Assembly: GCA_965194515.1 (NCBI GenBank)
Contig: OZ239146.1
Span: forward strand, 1,612,001-1,676,000
Source of the DNA: Acidimicrobilacustris europaeus
GTDB taxonomy: Bacteria > Actinomycetota > Acidimicrobiia > Acidimicrobiales > Acidimicrobilacustridaceae
Direction: 5' to 3'
Length of the DNA: 64,000 nucleotides
Below the pieces are notes generated by a model. The model searched no databases. It was not told where the DNA came from and worked only from the letters and a program-made list of their open reading frames with translations. This document shows, in pieces, positions 41,926 through 51,368 of the stretch (position 1 is its first letter; each line of letters begins with the position of its first letter). Both the position numbers and the translations under genes were made by a program.

Positions 41926-42840
41926 TCAGAGTGCGCCAGAACGATCAGTGGTCTCGATGAGTTCGAGACATTCACCGTTCGGTCCGGGCCAGAACAAGAC
42001 AAGCAAGAGCGGAAGATTGTCGCCGACAGAGAGTTCTTCTGTCGGCACGAATGGAGTGGAACCGGCAGCGCGAACCACGGCTTCATCGGCAGCACAATCG
42101 GTGGTGGACCACGCCATACGGAAAAGGCCAAGTTCATTGGCACCGCGATTACGCACCGTGGTCTTCGGAGCAGGGTCGAGCCATTGCGCGAGCGCAACAG
42201 TGAAGACCGAACCTTCATCGGCAAGGAGCACGGCACGGACCTTTACGTCGGATTCGCGGCCGTAGAGATCGCCTGGCCACACCATCTCGGTGACTTCCTG
42301 AAGCGGAGTGAGGCCCATGACATCTCGGTAGTAGCGAAGCGACTCATCGATATCGGCGCAGTTCACGACAACCTGGGCAATTGAGGTCTTTTCGCCTTGA
42401 AAGAGACCAATCGGCACGAGGTCAGGGTCGAGCAACATCGCGACTCGAGCCTGAACACCACCGCCATCGACCATGCGCGGACCGGCAACAAGAGTTCCAC
42501 CAGCAGCCACGGCTCGTTCAATAGTTGCGTCGATATCCGGTGTCGAGATCATCAACCGGTTGTACCCGGGCTCACCATCGAGGCCAGGCGCTGTTCCCGT
42601 CGGCAGGGGCGTTTTCCACTCGAGCAGATCGAGCGATAAACCATCGATGCCATCATCGGAATGCATGATCCACGCGTCCCACGCGACCTCATCGAGACCG
42701 AACGCCGAACCCGACTGGTTCTTGCTTGGCACTGTTCGCAACACCCGGCGCAAACCAAGGGCCTCGTAAAACGCAACAGCAACATCGAGATCAGAGCAGT
42801 TCGAGTTGCAGTGGAAGATACGGTTTCCCTGAATCGCCAT
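41926..42840 (-). CDS. Two-domain VOC (glyoxalase/extradiol-type) protein
   Basis: A 304-aa protein with two vicinal-oxygen-chelate modules (residues about 8-145 and 153-300): FHCNSNCSDLDVAVAFYEALGL and VVVNCADIDESLRYYRDVMGL are the two beta-alpha start blocks, and CLELIE near the end carries the usual terminal Glu. The first strand has His where metal would bind. It could be a ring-cleavage or isomerase-type enzyme, but the substrate is unknown. TACGAT (42852-42847) lies 6 nt upstream of the ATG. It precedes the P450 gene by 27 bp. Confidence 0.75.
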   Translation of the reverse strand: MAIQGNRIFHCNSNCSDLDVAVAFYEALGLRRVLRTVPSKNQSGSAFGLDEVAWDAWIMHSDDGIDGLSLDLLEWKTPLPTGTAPGLDGEPGYNRLMISTPDIDATIERAVAAGGTLVAGPRMVDGGGVQARVAMLLDPDLVPIGLFQGEKTSIAQVVVNCADIDESLRYYRDVMGLTPLQEVTEMVWPGDLYGRESDVKVRAVLLADEGSVFTVALAQWLDPAPKTTVRNRGANELGLFRMAWSTTDCAADEAVVRAAGSTPFVPTEELSVGDNLPLLLVLFWPGPNGECLELIETTDRSGAL

Positions 42841-42882
42841 GGTCGGATCGTAGGGCCACCGAACCCATGGCGTCTTCAGCCC

Positions 42883-44148
42883 TCAGTAGGACTCAGGATC
42901 GTCAATAACCGACTGGGGAACCGGGAACTTGTAGAGCTCTGACGCGTTCTTCCAAGTAATGCGAGCAATGTCATCGGCCGGAAGATTCCCGATCTCATGC
43001 TTGGTCACAGTCTGCGTGTTTGGCCAGGTCGAATCGCAATGGGGGTAATCGCTTTCGATGAGAATGTTTTCGATCCCGATACGTTCTCGCTGCACAAACG
43101 CCGAAGGATCCTCAACTGCACAGAACCAGAAGTTCCGCTTGAGAACTTCGGCCGGTGTCAGATCAGTACCCGTCCACGTTCCATACATGTCGTGATAGCT
43201 GAGCATGTGGTCGAGGCGATCCATGAGGCCGGCCACCCAACCAATGCCGCCTTCGGACATGCACAGTTTCAGATCTGGGAATCGAACAGGAAGCATCGAA
43301 TACAACCAGTCGACCGCGGCAAACATCGCGTAACCGAAGAACAACACGCCCACGGTGTCGGGCGGTGCATCGGGAGCTGTGGCCGGTGAGGTACCCGAGG
43401 AACCAATATGCAGGTTCACAACGGTTCCGGTTTCGGCACAGGCCTGCATCATTGGATCCCAGTAACCCGTGTGAAGCGATGGAAGGCCCAACATGTGCGG
43501 AGCTTCAGTGAACGACACCGCTTTGAAACCACGTTCTGCATTACGACGAATTTCCTCGGCACCCAGCACAGGGTCAAGGAGCCACGGGATTTGGCAAGGG
43601 ATGATGCGCCCGGGATGTGTCCCCGCCCATTCCTCGATGTGCCAGTCGTTCCATGCCCGAGTGGTTGCCAGCGCGAGGTCCACGTCGTTCGTCGTTGTTT
43701 GCAGTCGCTGACCACAGAACCCCGGAAGGAACGAAGGAAAATTCACCGATGCATAAATGCCGTTGAGATCCATGTCCGCGATTCGAGCGTTGATGTCCCA
43801 TGCTCCGCGTCGCATCTCATCGAAACGTGCTGGTTCGAATGAGTACTCAGAAACCGGACGACCAACAACAGCATTGAACCCAACGTTCGGAATTTCCATC
43901 CCGTCGTAGACCCACGTTTCCGAGCCATCTTCTTTCTCGATGACCTTTGGAGCACGATCGGCCAACTTCGCAGGTAGACGACCTTCGAATGTGTGTGGCG
44001 GTTCCACAATGTGGTCGTCAGCAGAAATGATTGTGTAGTCACGCTTGCGGCGTTCGGGTTCGGGCAGGAACGTGACGCCGCCGGCTTTTGACTTTCCGCC
44101 AGTGGTGAAATTCATGTTGGACGCGAGATCATCAAGACTGATTGACAT
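42883..44148 (-). CDS. Amidohydrolase_2 family metal-dependent hydrolase
   Basis: A 421-aa TIM-barrel amidohydrolase of the ACMSD/resorcylate-decarboxylase group. The first strand reads SADDHIVEPPHTF near residue 42 (DxH-type metal site), with LHIGSSG near residue 245, SEGGIGW near residue 293 and ESDYPHCDSTWPNT near residue 370, which supplies the terminal Asp. Members hydrolyse or decarboxylate cyclic substrates. GGAGTG precedes the start, and the class II aldolase gene ends 3 bp upstream, so the two are cotranscribed. Confidence 0.82.
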   Translation of the reverse strand: MSISLDDLASNMNFTTGGKSKAGGVTFLPEPERRKRDYTIISADDHIVEPPHTFEGRLPAKLADRAPKVIEKEDGSETWVYDGMEIPNVGFNAVVGRPVSEYSFEPARFDEMRRGAWDINARIADMDLNGIYASVNFPSFLPGFCGQRLQTTTNDVDLALATTRAWNDWHIEEWAGTHPGRIIPCQIPWLLDPVLGAEEIRRNAERGFKAVSFTEAPHMLGLPSLHTGYWDPMMQACAETGTVVNLHIGSSGTSPATAPDAPPDTVGVLFFGYAMFAAVDWLYSMLPVRFPDLKLCMSEGGIGWVAGLMDRLDHMLSYHDMYGTWTGTDLTPAEVLKRNFWFCAVEDPSAFVQRERIGIENILIESDYPHCDSTWPNTQTVTKHEIGNLPADDIARITWKNASELYKFPVPQSVIDDPESY

Positions 44149-44151
44149 GGT

Positions 44152-44973
44152 TCACTCCAGAACGTCGGGTTCTTCACGGATAAGACGGCGGACCGCTCCG
44201 GCCCAGTAGACCTCGGTGCCACGTTCAAGAAGCGATGCCTTCATCGCAGGACGCACCATCGGCGGGACAGTTGTTGCGGGCCGATCAGCAACGAGAACGT
44301 CGTACATCAACTTGCACTGACGATCGAGCGTGGCCGATTTGTAGGTCGCTTCTTCGATTGTCGGCGCAGTAACGATTGCACCATGGTTCGCGAGGATGAC
44401 AACAGACGCATCACCGATGCGCTCAGCAAGGTCGGCGCCGAGTTCGGGTGAATCGATTTCACCGGAGTACTCGCTGACAAATCCAAGTTCGCCGTCGAAC
44501 ATTGACGACTGCTGGTGCAGAAATTCAGGGACAAGTCCGAGCGCAGCGAGGAGTACCACGTAATACGGGTGGTTGTGTACGACAACACGCGCCTCTGGTC
44601 GGCGACGGTGGAGTTCGGTGTGGATCTGCACCGCTGGAGTGACATCCCACTTACCGCCAATTACGCGACCATCGGGATCGACTCGACAGATATCGGCAGC
44701 AGAAATTTCGTCCCACCACAAACCCCACGGATTCACCATTAACGAAGAGTTGTCAGCGTTCGCCCACGTGATGTGACCAGCAATGTTTTCGCTAAATCCT
44801 TCACGGGCAAGGATTCGAAACGAACATGCCAACTTCTGCTCATCGGTGAGTTCGACACCAATTGGTGGCGTAATCGAAGGCGACCACACATCGGCGCCGC
44901 CCTTCGAAAGCTCAATGCCTTCAGGCACAGCCGCCGAACCACGAGTTGCGGCGTCACTTGCTTCAATCGTCAT
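44152..44973 (-). CDS. Class II aldolase/adducin family protein
   Basis: A 273-aa zinc aldolase fold. The zinc ligands appear in VVVHNHPYYVV (HxH, near residue 132) and ANHGAIV (near residue 192); the oxyanion/phosphate region is NIAGHITWANADNSS near residue 60, and the general acid candidate is in IHTELHRRRPEA. The family includes fuculose-phosphate aldolase and ribulose-phosphate epimerases, but lineages like this one are often unassigned dehydratases or aldolases in catabolic clusters. Head gene of a leftward operon, GGGGGG lies upstream of the ATG. Confidence 0.78.
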   Translation of the reverse strand: MTIEASDAATRGSAAVPEGIELSKGGADVWSPSITPPIGVELTDEQKLACSFRILAREGFSENIAGHITWANADNSSLMVNPWGLWWDEISAADICRVDPDGRVIGGKWDVTPAVQIHTELHRRRPEARVVVHNHPYYVVLLAALGLVPEFLHQQSSMFDGELGFVSEYSGEIDSPELGADLAERIGDASVVILANHGAIVTAPTIEEATYKSATLDRQCKLMYDVLVADRPATTVPPMVRPAMKASLLERGTEVYWAGAVRRLIREEPDVLE

Positions 44974-45056
44974 CGCGCAACCCCCCGGTCGACGTATGGG
45001 GACACGTTAGATGCCAAACCGACGCACCGAACCATCGAATGTGGTTGCCTTTCGCA

Positions 45057-46520
45057 ATGACGACCGTCTCGATTGCCGACGGCAGCCTCCAAGGCCGCTC
45101 CACTCCGGGCTCTGCGGCATTCCTCGGCATCCCCTTCGCTCAAGCGCCCGTTGGCCAACTCCGATGGGCTCCGCCATCCCCGGTTTTTCCATGGGCTGAC
45201 ACCCGCGATGCGACCATGTACGGACCAGCCCCATGGCAGCCGAACGGAGGCCCTCTCGACGGTCTCGTTCCAGGGATGGGAAGTAGCAACCAATCCGACG
45301 ACTGCTTGAACCTCAACGTATGGACTCCCTCGGTCGAGGATGTACGTCCCGTTCTGGTGTGGATTCACGGTGGTGCGTTTTCTTTGGGCGCCGGTTCGCT
45401 CTCCGTCTACGACGGATCGCGAATGGCAGCCGCAACCAACACCGTGGTTGTCACGATCAACTACCGACTCGGCGCACTCGGCTTTCTTGTTATCGACGAT
45501 CCATCCTGCACACCAAACGTTGGACTGCTCGACCAGGTCGCTGCTCTCGAATGGGTGCGCGACAACATCAGCGCGTTCGGCGGCGATCCCGACAACGTCA
45601 CCATCTTCGGCGAATCAGCAGGCGGCGGGAGCGTCCTCTCGCTCCTCGCGATGCCATCGGCGGTTGGACTCTTTCAACGAGCGATCGTTCAGAGCGGGGT
45701 GACCGACCTTCTTCTTCATCGAGACAAAGCACGGCTCGTTGCGGAGGCATTCGCTCGCTCGGCAGGTCTCGACACTGTCGACGTTGACGCGCTTCGTTCG
45801 ATGTCAGGTGCGCAAATCATTGATGCACAAGCAAACGCGGCCATGGAACTCTTCAGCACGGTTGGCACGATGCCCTTCCATCCCGTCGTCGACGGTGTCG
45901 TGCTCCCGCAAACCTGGCTCGAAGCAGCGTCGTCGGGATTCAACCCAGTTCCGGTCATCATCGGCACCAACCGCGATGAAATGGATCTGTTCAAAATGTT
46001 TGATCCTGCAGCGGGCTCTCTCACTGCTGATGGCCTGCGCACACGACTTACGGCGGCCGGCGGCAATGTCGATGCGCTGATCGATGCATATGGAGCGACT
46101 GACGCTTCCGAACCGCCGGAAGCGTGGCGACGGGCCAACACCGATATCGCGATGTGGCTACCCGCACTTCGCATTGCTGAAGCCCGCTCAGCACATAGCC
46201 CCACGTGGATGTACCGCTTTGATTGGGAAGCGTCGTCACCCGATATGGGCTCGCCCCATGGCGTCGATATCCCCTTCCCTTTCACGACAATTGATGCGGA
46301 CGGGTGGGACACATTTGTTTCCGATCCCGAACAGGCAATGTCGTTAGCGTCACTGATGCAACGTTCGTGGGCCGACTTTGCCACCAACGGCGTTCCATCG
46401 CTTGGCGAACAAAACTGGCCCGCCTACAACACGACAGAGCGAGCGACGGCAATTCTCGGGAGAGATGTCACCATTGAACGTGACCCGAACCGCCAAGTTC
46501 GGCAAGCATGGGGCTCATGA
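45057..46520 (+). CDS. Type B carboxylesterase
   Basis: A 487-aa carboxylesterase/lipase. GIPFAQAPVGQLRWAPP near residue 24, EDCLNLNVW-like (DDCLNLNVWTP) near residue 81, the oxyanion HGGAFSLGAGS near residue 103, the nucleophile motif FGESAGGGSVLSLL near residue 184, and the catalytic His in SPHGVDIPF near residue 400 are all present. No signal peptide, so cytosolic. The ATG at 45057 gives the conserved N-terminus. It is divergent from the aldolase operon and begins a rightward catabolic gene set. Confidence 0.88.
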   Translation: MTTVSIADGSLQGRSTPGSAAFLGIPFAQAPVGQLRWAPPSPVFPWADTRDATMYGPAPWQPNGGPLDGLVPGMGSSNQSDDCLNLNVWTPSVEDVRPVLVWIHGGAFSLGAGSLSVYDGSRMAAATNTVVVTINYRLGALGFLVIDDPSCTPNVGLLDQVAALEWVRDNISAFGGDPDNVTIFGESAGGGSVLSLLAMPSAVGLFQRAIVQSGVTDLLLHRDKARLVAEAFARSAGLDTVDVDALRSMSGAQIIDAQANAAMELFSTVGTMPFHPVVDGVVLPQTWLEAASSGFNPVPVIIGTNRDEMDLFKMFDPAAGSLTADGLRTRLTAAGGNVDALIDAYGATDASEPPEAWRRANTDIAMWLPALRIAEARSAHSPTWMYRFDWEASSPDMGSPHGVDIPFPFTTIDADGWDTFVSDPEQAMSLASLMQRSWADFATNGVPSLGEQNWPAYNTTERATAILGRDVTIERDPNRQVRQAWGS

Positions 46521-46560
46521 TCACATCTCATTGATCTGATCAACACTTTCAGGGGGAACA

Positions 46561-47592
46561 ATGAAGTACGCATCACTCGGAACGACTGGCGTCTCGGTCA
46601 GTCGCTATTGCCTCGGCGCAATGATGTTCGGCCAAATGGGCAACACCGATCACGCCGAATGCATACGCATCATCCACAAAGCTCTCGATTCGGGCATCAA
46701 CTTCATCGACACTGCCGACGCGTACTCCGGCGGCGAAAGCGAAGAGATCGTCGGCAAAGCAATCGCCGGTCGTCGCGATGAACTCGTGATCGCCACGAAG
46801 ATGTATCACCCGATGGGTTCCGACCGGAACCAAAAAGGCAACTCGCGCCGTTGGATGGCGCAAGCAATCGAAGGAAGTCTTCGCCGTCTCGACACTGACC
46901 GCATCGATCTCTTCCAGTTACACCGCTTCGACGAGAGCGTTGCTCTTGAGGACTCAATGAGCGGCCTCACCAATCTCACGGCCGCCGGCAAGATCATTTA
47001 CGCCGGGCATTCCGCGTGGCCCACTGAGCGAATGGTCGAGGCCCAATGGACCGCCGAGAAAATGGGCTTCGTGAAGTTCCGCTGCGAACAAGCCTCGTAT
47101 TCGATTCTCAAGCGTCGCATTGAACGTCAAGTCCTTCCGACGTGTTCGCGTTACGGAATGGGCGTCATTACCTACAGCCCTCTTGGCGGAAGCTGGCTTT
47201 CGGGTCGTTACCGCGAAATCGGCGACGTTCCCGAATCATCTCGTCTCGCCATGATGGGCAAGCGATGGGGCCAGGAACTCGACAGCCCACAAAATCGGGC
47301 ACGGCTCGACGCAACGGTGGCCTTGCAGTCACTCGCCGATCAGGCCGGGCTTCCACTCGCGCATCTCGCGACTGCGTGGGCCATGGAACACCCAAATGTG
47401 ACTTCAGTGATCATCGGGCCACGAACCATGGAGCAACTCGACGACCTCATCACATGCGCTGAACTGCGCCTCGACGCCGACCTCCTCGACGCCATCGACC
47501 GCGTCGTGGCTCCTGGCGAAGATGTCGTCGAAGAAGACAAGTCAATTGATCCACCCTCATTGCGCGCGTCGGCCCGTCGCCGTCCCTCCTAA
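46561..47592 (+). CDS. Aldo/keto reductase
   Basis: A 343-aa NADPH-dependent aldo/keto reductase. The catalytic tetrad is visible: Asp and Tyr in FIDTADAYSGGESEE (residues about 49-63), Lys in IATKMYH near residue 80, and His in QLHRFDES near residue 119. The C-terminal NADP block is EHPNVTSVIIGPRTMEQLDD near residue 279. Substrate unknown; KCAB/AKR-type sequences of this kind reduce small aldehydes and sugars. Start follows AGGGGGAAC. Confidence 0.9.
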   Translation: MKYASLGTTGVSVSRYCLGAMMFGQMGNTDHAECIRIIHKALDSGINFIDTADAYSGGESEEIVGKAIAGRRDELVIATKMYHPMGSDRNQKGNSRRWMAQAIEGSLRRLDTDRIDLFQLHRFDESVALEDSMSGLTNLTAAGKIIYAGHSAWPTERMVEAQWTAEKMGFVKFRCEQASYSILKRRIERQVLPTCSRYGMGVITYSPLGGSWLSGRYREIGDVPESSRLAMMGKRWGQELDSPQNRARLDATVALQSLADQAGLPLAHLATAWAMEHPNVTSVIIGPRTMEQLDDLITCAELRLDADLLDAIDRVVAPGEDVVEEDKSIDPPSLRASARRRPS

Positions 47593-47602
47593 AGGAAACC
47601 AA

Positions 47603-48505
47603 GTGTCTGCAATCGAACGTGTTCCCTACGACGAGTTCTCCTACTTCGAGGACAATGCCACCGAAGTTGGAATTGCGTGGAACGGACCGCCCAAAGTTCG
47701 CCGTGTCGACGTAGCCGTCGACACCGATCGATCGTTGAGCGCATTGGTCTGGGGAACCGGATCACCAGAGATCGTGTTCCTACACGGCGGAGCTCAAAAC
47801 GCCCATACGTGGGACACCGTTGCCCTTGCACTCAACCGACCGCTTGTCGCAATCGACCTCCCCGGTCACGGCCACTCTGACGGCGGAGCGAACGGAAGCC
47901 TCAACATCTTCGCCAACGCTGAAGACGTTGCCGTCGTGATCCGACAACTTGCCCCAGACGCGCAACTTGTTGTTGGCATGTCGCTCGGAGGAATGACATC
48001 GGTAGCGCTCGCCGGACACGCACCCGAACTCGTTCGACGGCTTGCACTAGTCGACGTCACTCCCGGTGTTGACGGCCCCAAGGCACAACAGATCGCAAAT
48101 TTCATCAACGGGCCAGAATCGTTTCCCAACTTTGATGAACTCCTTGCCCGAACGATTGAATTCAATCCGACGCGAACCGAATCTTCGTTACGGCGCGGCA
48201 TCCTTCACAATGCACTCCAGCTCGACGATGGTTCTTGGGTTTGGCGTTATCGGCGGATGCTGGAGACAGGTGGCGAGCATCCTGACTTCTCCTCGCTGTG
48301 GGAAGTCATTGGCGATAGTTCGATGCCGATCCTGATGGCCCGAGGAATGCTCCCACAGTCAGTTGTCGACGATGCCGACGAAGCCGAGCTCGTGAAACGC
48401 CGGCCCGATGCGCAGATCATTCACGTAGAGCAGGCGGGCCACAGCATCCAGGGCGACCAACCGGTTGAACTCGCCCGTATTCTCGAACAATTCCTTAATG
48501 TCTGA
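47603..48505 (+). CDS. Alpha/beta hydrolase
   Basis: A 300-aa alpha/beta hydrolase. FLHGGAQNAHTWDTV near residue 55 (oxyanion hole), DLPGHGHSDG near residue 82, the nucleophile elbow GMSLGGM near residue 118, and the catalytic His in EQAGHSIQGDQP near residue 276 identify the family. The likely catalytic Asp is in the LVDVTPG or DADE segment. GTG start with AAAGGAAACC upstream, 10 bp after the aldo-keto reductase gene. Confidence 0.85.
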   Translation: MSAIERVPYDEFSYFEDNATEVGIAWNGPPKVRRVDVAVDTDRSLSALVWGTGSPEIVFLHGGAQNAHTWDTVALALNRPLVAIDLPGHGHSDGGANGSLNIFANAEDVAVVIRQLAPDAQLVVGMSLGGMTSVALAGHAPELVRRLALVDVTPGVDGPKAQQIANFINGPESFPNFDELLARTIEFNPTRTESSLRRGILHNALQLDDGSWVWRYRRMLETGGEHPDFSSLWEVIGDSSMPILMARGMLPQSVVDDADEAELVKRRPDAQIIHVEQAGHSIQGDQPVELARILEQFLNV

Positions 48506-48543
48506 GGCGCAACCCCAGCATCGAAACCCCTAAAGGCGACACC

Positions 48544-49446
48544 ATGACTTGGACCACTTCCGACATTCCGGACCTCACTGGAAAGGTTGCCGTCGTTACC
48601 GGTTCGAATGCCGGACTCGGCTTCCACATCGCGTCCGATCTCGCAGGTGCTGGCGCTCGCGTCATCATGGCCTGCCGCAACGAATCCAAGGCCACTGAAG
48701 CGGCCAACAAGATCCGAATGAAATCCCCCCGTGGGACAGTCGAAACAATGACGTTGGATCTCGCCAATCTTTCGTCGGTAAAGACATTTTCGGAACGCCT
48801 TCACTCCACAGTCGACCGACTCGACATCCTCGGCAATAACGCCGGGCTTATGGCCGTCGATGAGTCAAGGACGGTTGACGGTTTCGAGACGCAATTCGGC
48901 GTCAATCACCTCGGCCATTTCGCATTGACTGGTTTGGTGTTACCGATGCTTCTCGCAACTCCCGGTTCTCGTGTTGTGAACCACTCAAGCATGGGACACC
49001 GCCCCGGAAAGATGCGTCTCGACGACCTCAATTACGAGCGCCATCGCTACTCGCGCTGGCCGGCGTACTTCCAGAGCAAGTTGGCCAACTTGCTGTTCTC
49101 GCTCGATCTTCAACGCCGCCTCTCACTGGCCGGCGCATCGACGATTGCCCTCACCGCTCATCCCGGCGGAAGCCGCACCGATCTTGGAGTCGAGGGCTCT
49201 GGCCTGCTCAATAAGTTGCTGAAACCAATCGGCGGATTCGGACAATCGGCAGCCAAGGGAGCACTTCCCTTTGTGCGCGCATGCGTCGACCCGTCGGCCA
49301 AAGGCGGCGACTTTTTTGGTCCGCGCTATCTGATGTTCGGTTCACCAAAACTCGAAACGCCGACCAAGCGAGCCCGTAACACCAACGATGCGCAACGACT
49401 CTGGAACGAGTCCGAGGAACTCACAGGCATTCGCTACCTCGACTGA
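48544..49446 (+). CDS. Short-chain dehydrogenase (retinol-dehydrogenase-like)
   Basis: A 300-aa SDR with TGSNAGLGFH (residues 20-29), the Asp in LDLANLSSV near residue 75, GNNAG near residue 97, the catalytic Ser in VNHSSMGH, and YFQSKLA (Tyr and Lys) near residue 177. The architecture and the AHPGGSRTDLG block near residue 201 match the large retinol/protochlorophyllide-reductase-like branch. Substrate unknown; part of the rightward catabolic set. AAAGG precedes the ATG. Confidence 0.88.
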   Translation: MTWTTSDIPDLTGKVAVVTGSNAGLGFHIASDLAGAGARVIMACRNESKATEAANKIRMKSPRGTVETMTLDLANLSSVKTFSERLHSTVDRLDILGNNAGLMAVDESRTVDGFETQFGVNHLGHFALTGLVLPMLLATPGSRVVNHSSMGHRPGKMRLDDLNYERHRYSRWPAYFQSKLANLLFSLDLQRRLSLAGASTIALTAHPGGSRTDLGVEGSGLLNKLLKPIGGFGQSAAKGALPFVRACVDPSAKGGDFFGPRYLMFGSPKLETPTKRARNTNDAQRLWNESEELTGIRYLD

Positions 49447-49454
49447 GGTCTCGC

Positions 49455-49904
49455 TTAGCCGTAGTGCCAATTGCGTTCAGGCGGTGCGGTGTATTCGATG
49501 CACTGCACGTCGAACCAAATTGGCAACAAGTGCTTCACGTAGAACGCGTGGACCGTGCTCGCTGGATTCACGAGGTCCTCATAGACCTTAAGTTTGATAT
49601 CCGGTTCGGTTTTCTGCATCTCCGCGATTCGTGCGCAGAGCGCGTCGACTTCTTCGCGGGTGTCTTGCAACAATCCGAGATGGTCGTAACCGGGCGACGA
49701 AATAGGCTTGGGGTTTTCTGCCAAGAGAATGAATTGCGTTGCGCGTTCATCGAGCATCATCAGCAAGCCACTCTGCCCAAGAATTTCGGTGTCCTTGCAG
49801 TCCCAGCCGAAGAGTCCGCCATAAAAGGCACGGACTTGGTCACGGAACTCCGGCGTGAGGGTTCCGGGGGCAAAGGTCAGTTCCATGTGGTTGAAGCGCA
49901 TCAT
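49455..49904 (-). CDS. VOC family protein
   Basis: A roughly 150-aa single-module VOC protein: MRFNHMELTFAPGTLTPEFRDQVRAFYGGLFGWDC at the start, LLMMLDERATQFILL and GYDHLGLLQDTREEVDALC in the middle, and a terminal VQCIEY strand with the usual Glu. Metal ligands His and Glu are plausible (NHMELT, DHLGL, IEY). No function is recognised. It follows the phosphonate monoester hydrolase homologue on the same strand with no gap (a GTG at 49943 directly follows its stop); the ATG codons at 49904/49901 are preferred because the fold starts there. Confidence 0.6.
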   Translation of the reverse strand: MMRFNHMELTFAPGTLTPEFRDQVRAFYGGLFGWDCKDTEILGQSGLLMMLDERATQFILLAENPKPISSPGYDHLGLLQDTREEVDALCARIAEMQKTEPDIKLKVYEDLVNPASTVHAFYVKHLLPIWFDVQCIEYTAPPERNWHYG

Positions 49905-49943
49905 GAAGCCGACCATAGAACGAACCGGTTCGTCGCGCCTCAC

Positions 49944-51362
49944 CTACGGAAGAAACGTCCCCGTAAGAGTTCGATCAGTGTGCTGCGCCCGCCACGCCAA
50001 CATCTTGCGTGCTTCGGCCCACGCCCTCTGCGGATCGGACAACATCGTGCGCCATGTCGGATCAGCCGCAAGGTCGTAGACAAGCGAATCGCCATCGGCG
50101 AATTGCACGTAGGCAACGTCTTCGCATCGTCGGACGGTGAGCTGATGGCTCACGCTCCGACGGTCCTGTGGCCACATCGCTCCGTCGCGCCCAGCAGTGA
50201 AGAATCGCCAGTCAAATTCCCAATAGGCCGCATCTCGCCATTCATCGGGTGTTTCGCCCTCGAGAAATGGTCGTAACGAGCGGCCATCGCATTGCCGAGG
50301 AACCGGGATGTCGATCAACTCACACAAAGTCGGGAAAACATCGACCGCTTCGGTAAAGGCATCGACGACTCCGCCGCCAGTTCGCGAGGTTCGAGGGTCG
50401 CGAACGATCAGCGGAATATGAAAACTTTCCTCGAACCAGCCCATCTTCTGCACCATGCCGTGGTCACCAAGTTGCTCACCGTGATCAGACGTCACGATCA
50501 CGATGGTGTTGTCCCATTGCCCTAGTTCACGAAGTGCGTTCCACACCCGACCAAGTTGATGATCGACATCACTAATCATTCCGTAGTACTGCGCACGCAT
50601 CTCACGCAGACCCGCTTCGTCCTCCGGTGCAGCGAAGTACGAAATCGACAACAAAAATTCGTGAAGAGGATGGAGGTCTGATCCAGGAGCATTCGGAAGA
50701 TCTACCGAAGCACGCTCGCAGGCCGTCGCCCACTCCCCTGCAGCTGCAAACGGCGGATGTGGGCGTAGGTGACTCAAATGAACAAACCAAGGTTCGTCGT
50801 GACCCGGAAGCCATTCAAGAAATTGGTTAGTGAGAAACGCGCTGATTCCCAGGTTGGCAGGACGTTCCGATTCCGTTGCGAGTCCTTCTTCAGGGTCAAC
50901 AGGCATGTCGTAACCCTGCGAACGCACCCAATCCGCCCACGCTTCACGTCCACGAGTGAGATCGAGTTCACATCGAAATCCGGGAAGCACACCTTCGTAG
51001 GTCAACAAACGCGGATCATCTGCCGCAACCGTTCGGGGATCGATCGCTTGATCGGTGTAGCCGAACAACACCGGGTCGTACCCATTTCGGCGAGCGGCAA
51101 GCGCGATGTTGTCGAAGCGGGCGTCGAGCGGCGAACCATTCATCACCACGCGGTTATTCATCTGATAGGTGCCGGTATAGAGCGCCGCCCGGCCGGGCGC
51201 ACATGGAGAGGCCTGTCCATAGTGTCTGGCGAAGCGCACCGACTCGGCGCAGAGTTCATCAAGTGCTGGGGTTTGCACCACCGGGTGGCCGGCCGCCGAA
51301 AGACACTCGGCCCTGAATTCATCGAGCGTGATGAAAAGAATGTTCGGACGAGCATCAGCCAT
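49944..51362 (-). CDS. Formylglycine-type phosphonate monoester hydrolase/phosphodiesterase family (sulfatase superfamily)
   Basis: A 472-aa enzyme of the alkaline phosphatase/sulfatase superfamily. Cys54 in CAPGR fits CxPxR, so it should be converted to formylglycine. Residues shared with characterised rhizobial PMH (recalled from memory) include Asp14 in TLDEFRAE, Arg58, Asn75, the YGYT-like GYTD at 101-104, DPRT at 108-111, RPHPPF at 200-205, SDHGEQLGDH, Lys in QKMGWFEESFHIPL, and the unusual C-terminal WRAQHTDRTLT, which is close to the PMH end. PMHs hydrolyse phosphonate monoesters and phosphodiesters promiscuously. A change of the second Thr to Asp104 in the GYT motif may alter specificity. 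TACGCT (51374-51369) lies 6 nt upstream of the ATG. Divergent from the phnY-like gene, 35 bp apart. Confidence 0.72.
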   Translation of the reverse strand: MADARPNILFITLDEFRAECLSAAGHPVVQTPALDELCAESVRFARHYGQASPCAPGRAALYTGTYQMNNRVVMNGSPLDARFDNIALAARRNGYDPVLFGYTDQAIDPRTVAADDPRLLTYEGVLPGFRCELDLTRGREAWADWVRSQGYDMPVDPEEGLATESERPANLGISAFLTNQFLEWLPGHDEPWFVHLSHLRPHPPFAAAGEWATACERASVDLPNAPGSDLHPLHEFLLSISYFAAPEDEAGLREMRAQYYGMISDVDHQLGRVWNALRELGQWDNTIVIVTSDHGEQLGDHGMVQKMGWFEESFHIPLIVRDPRTSRTGGGVVDAFTEAVDVFPTLCELIDIPVPRQCDGRSLRPFLEGETPDEWRDAAYWEFDWRFFTAGRDGAMWPQDRRSVSHQLTVRRCEDVAYVQFADGDSLVYDLAADPTWRTMLSDPQRAWAEARKMLAWRAQHTDRTLTGTFLP

Positions 51363-51368
51363 GTCCGG

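Noticed and set aside
49944..51362. Plain arylsulfatase annotation
   Set aside because: The CxPxR site alone would allow it, but the GYTD/DPRT, RPHPPF and C-terminal DRTLT blocks and the PhnY-PhnZ context favour the phosphonate monoester hydrolase branch; kept as alternative only.
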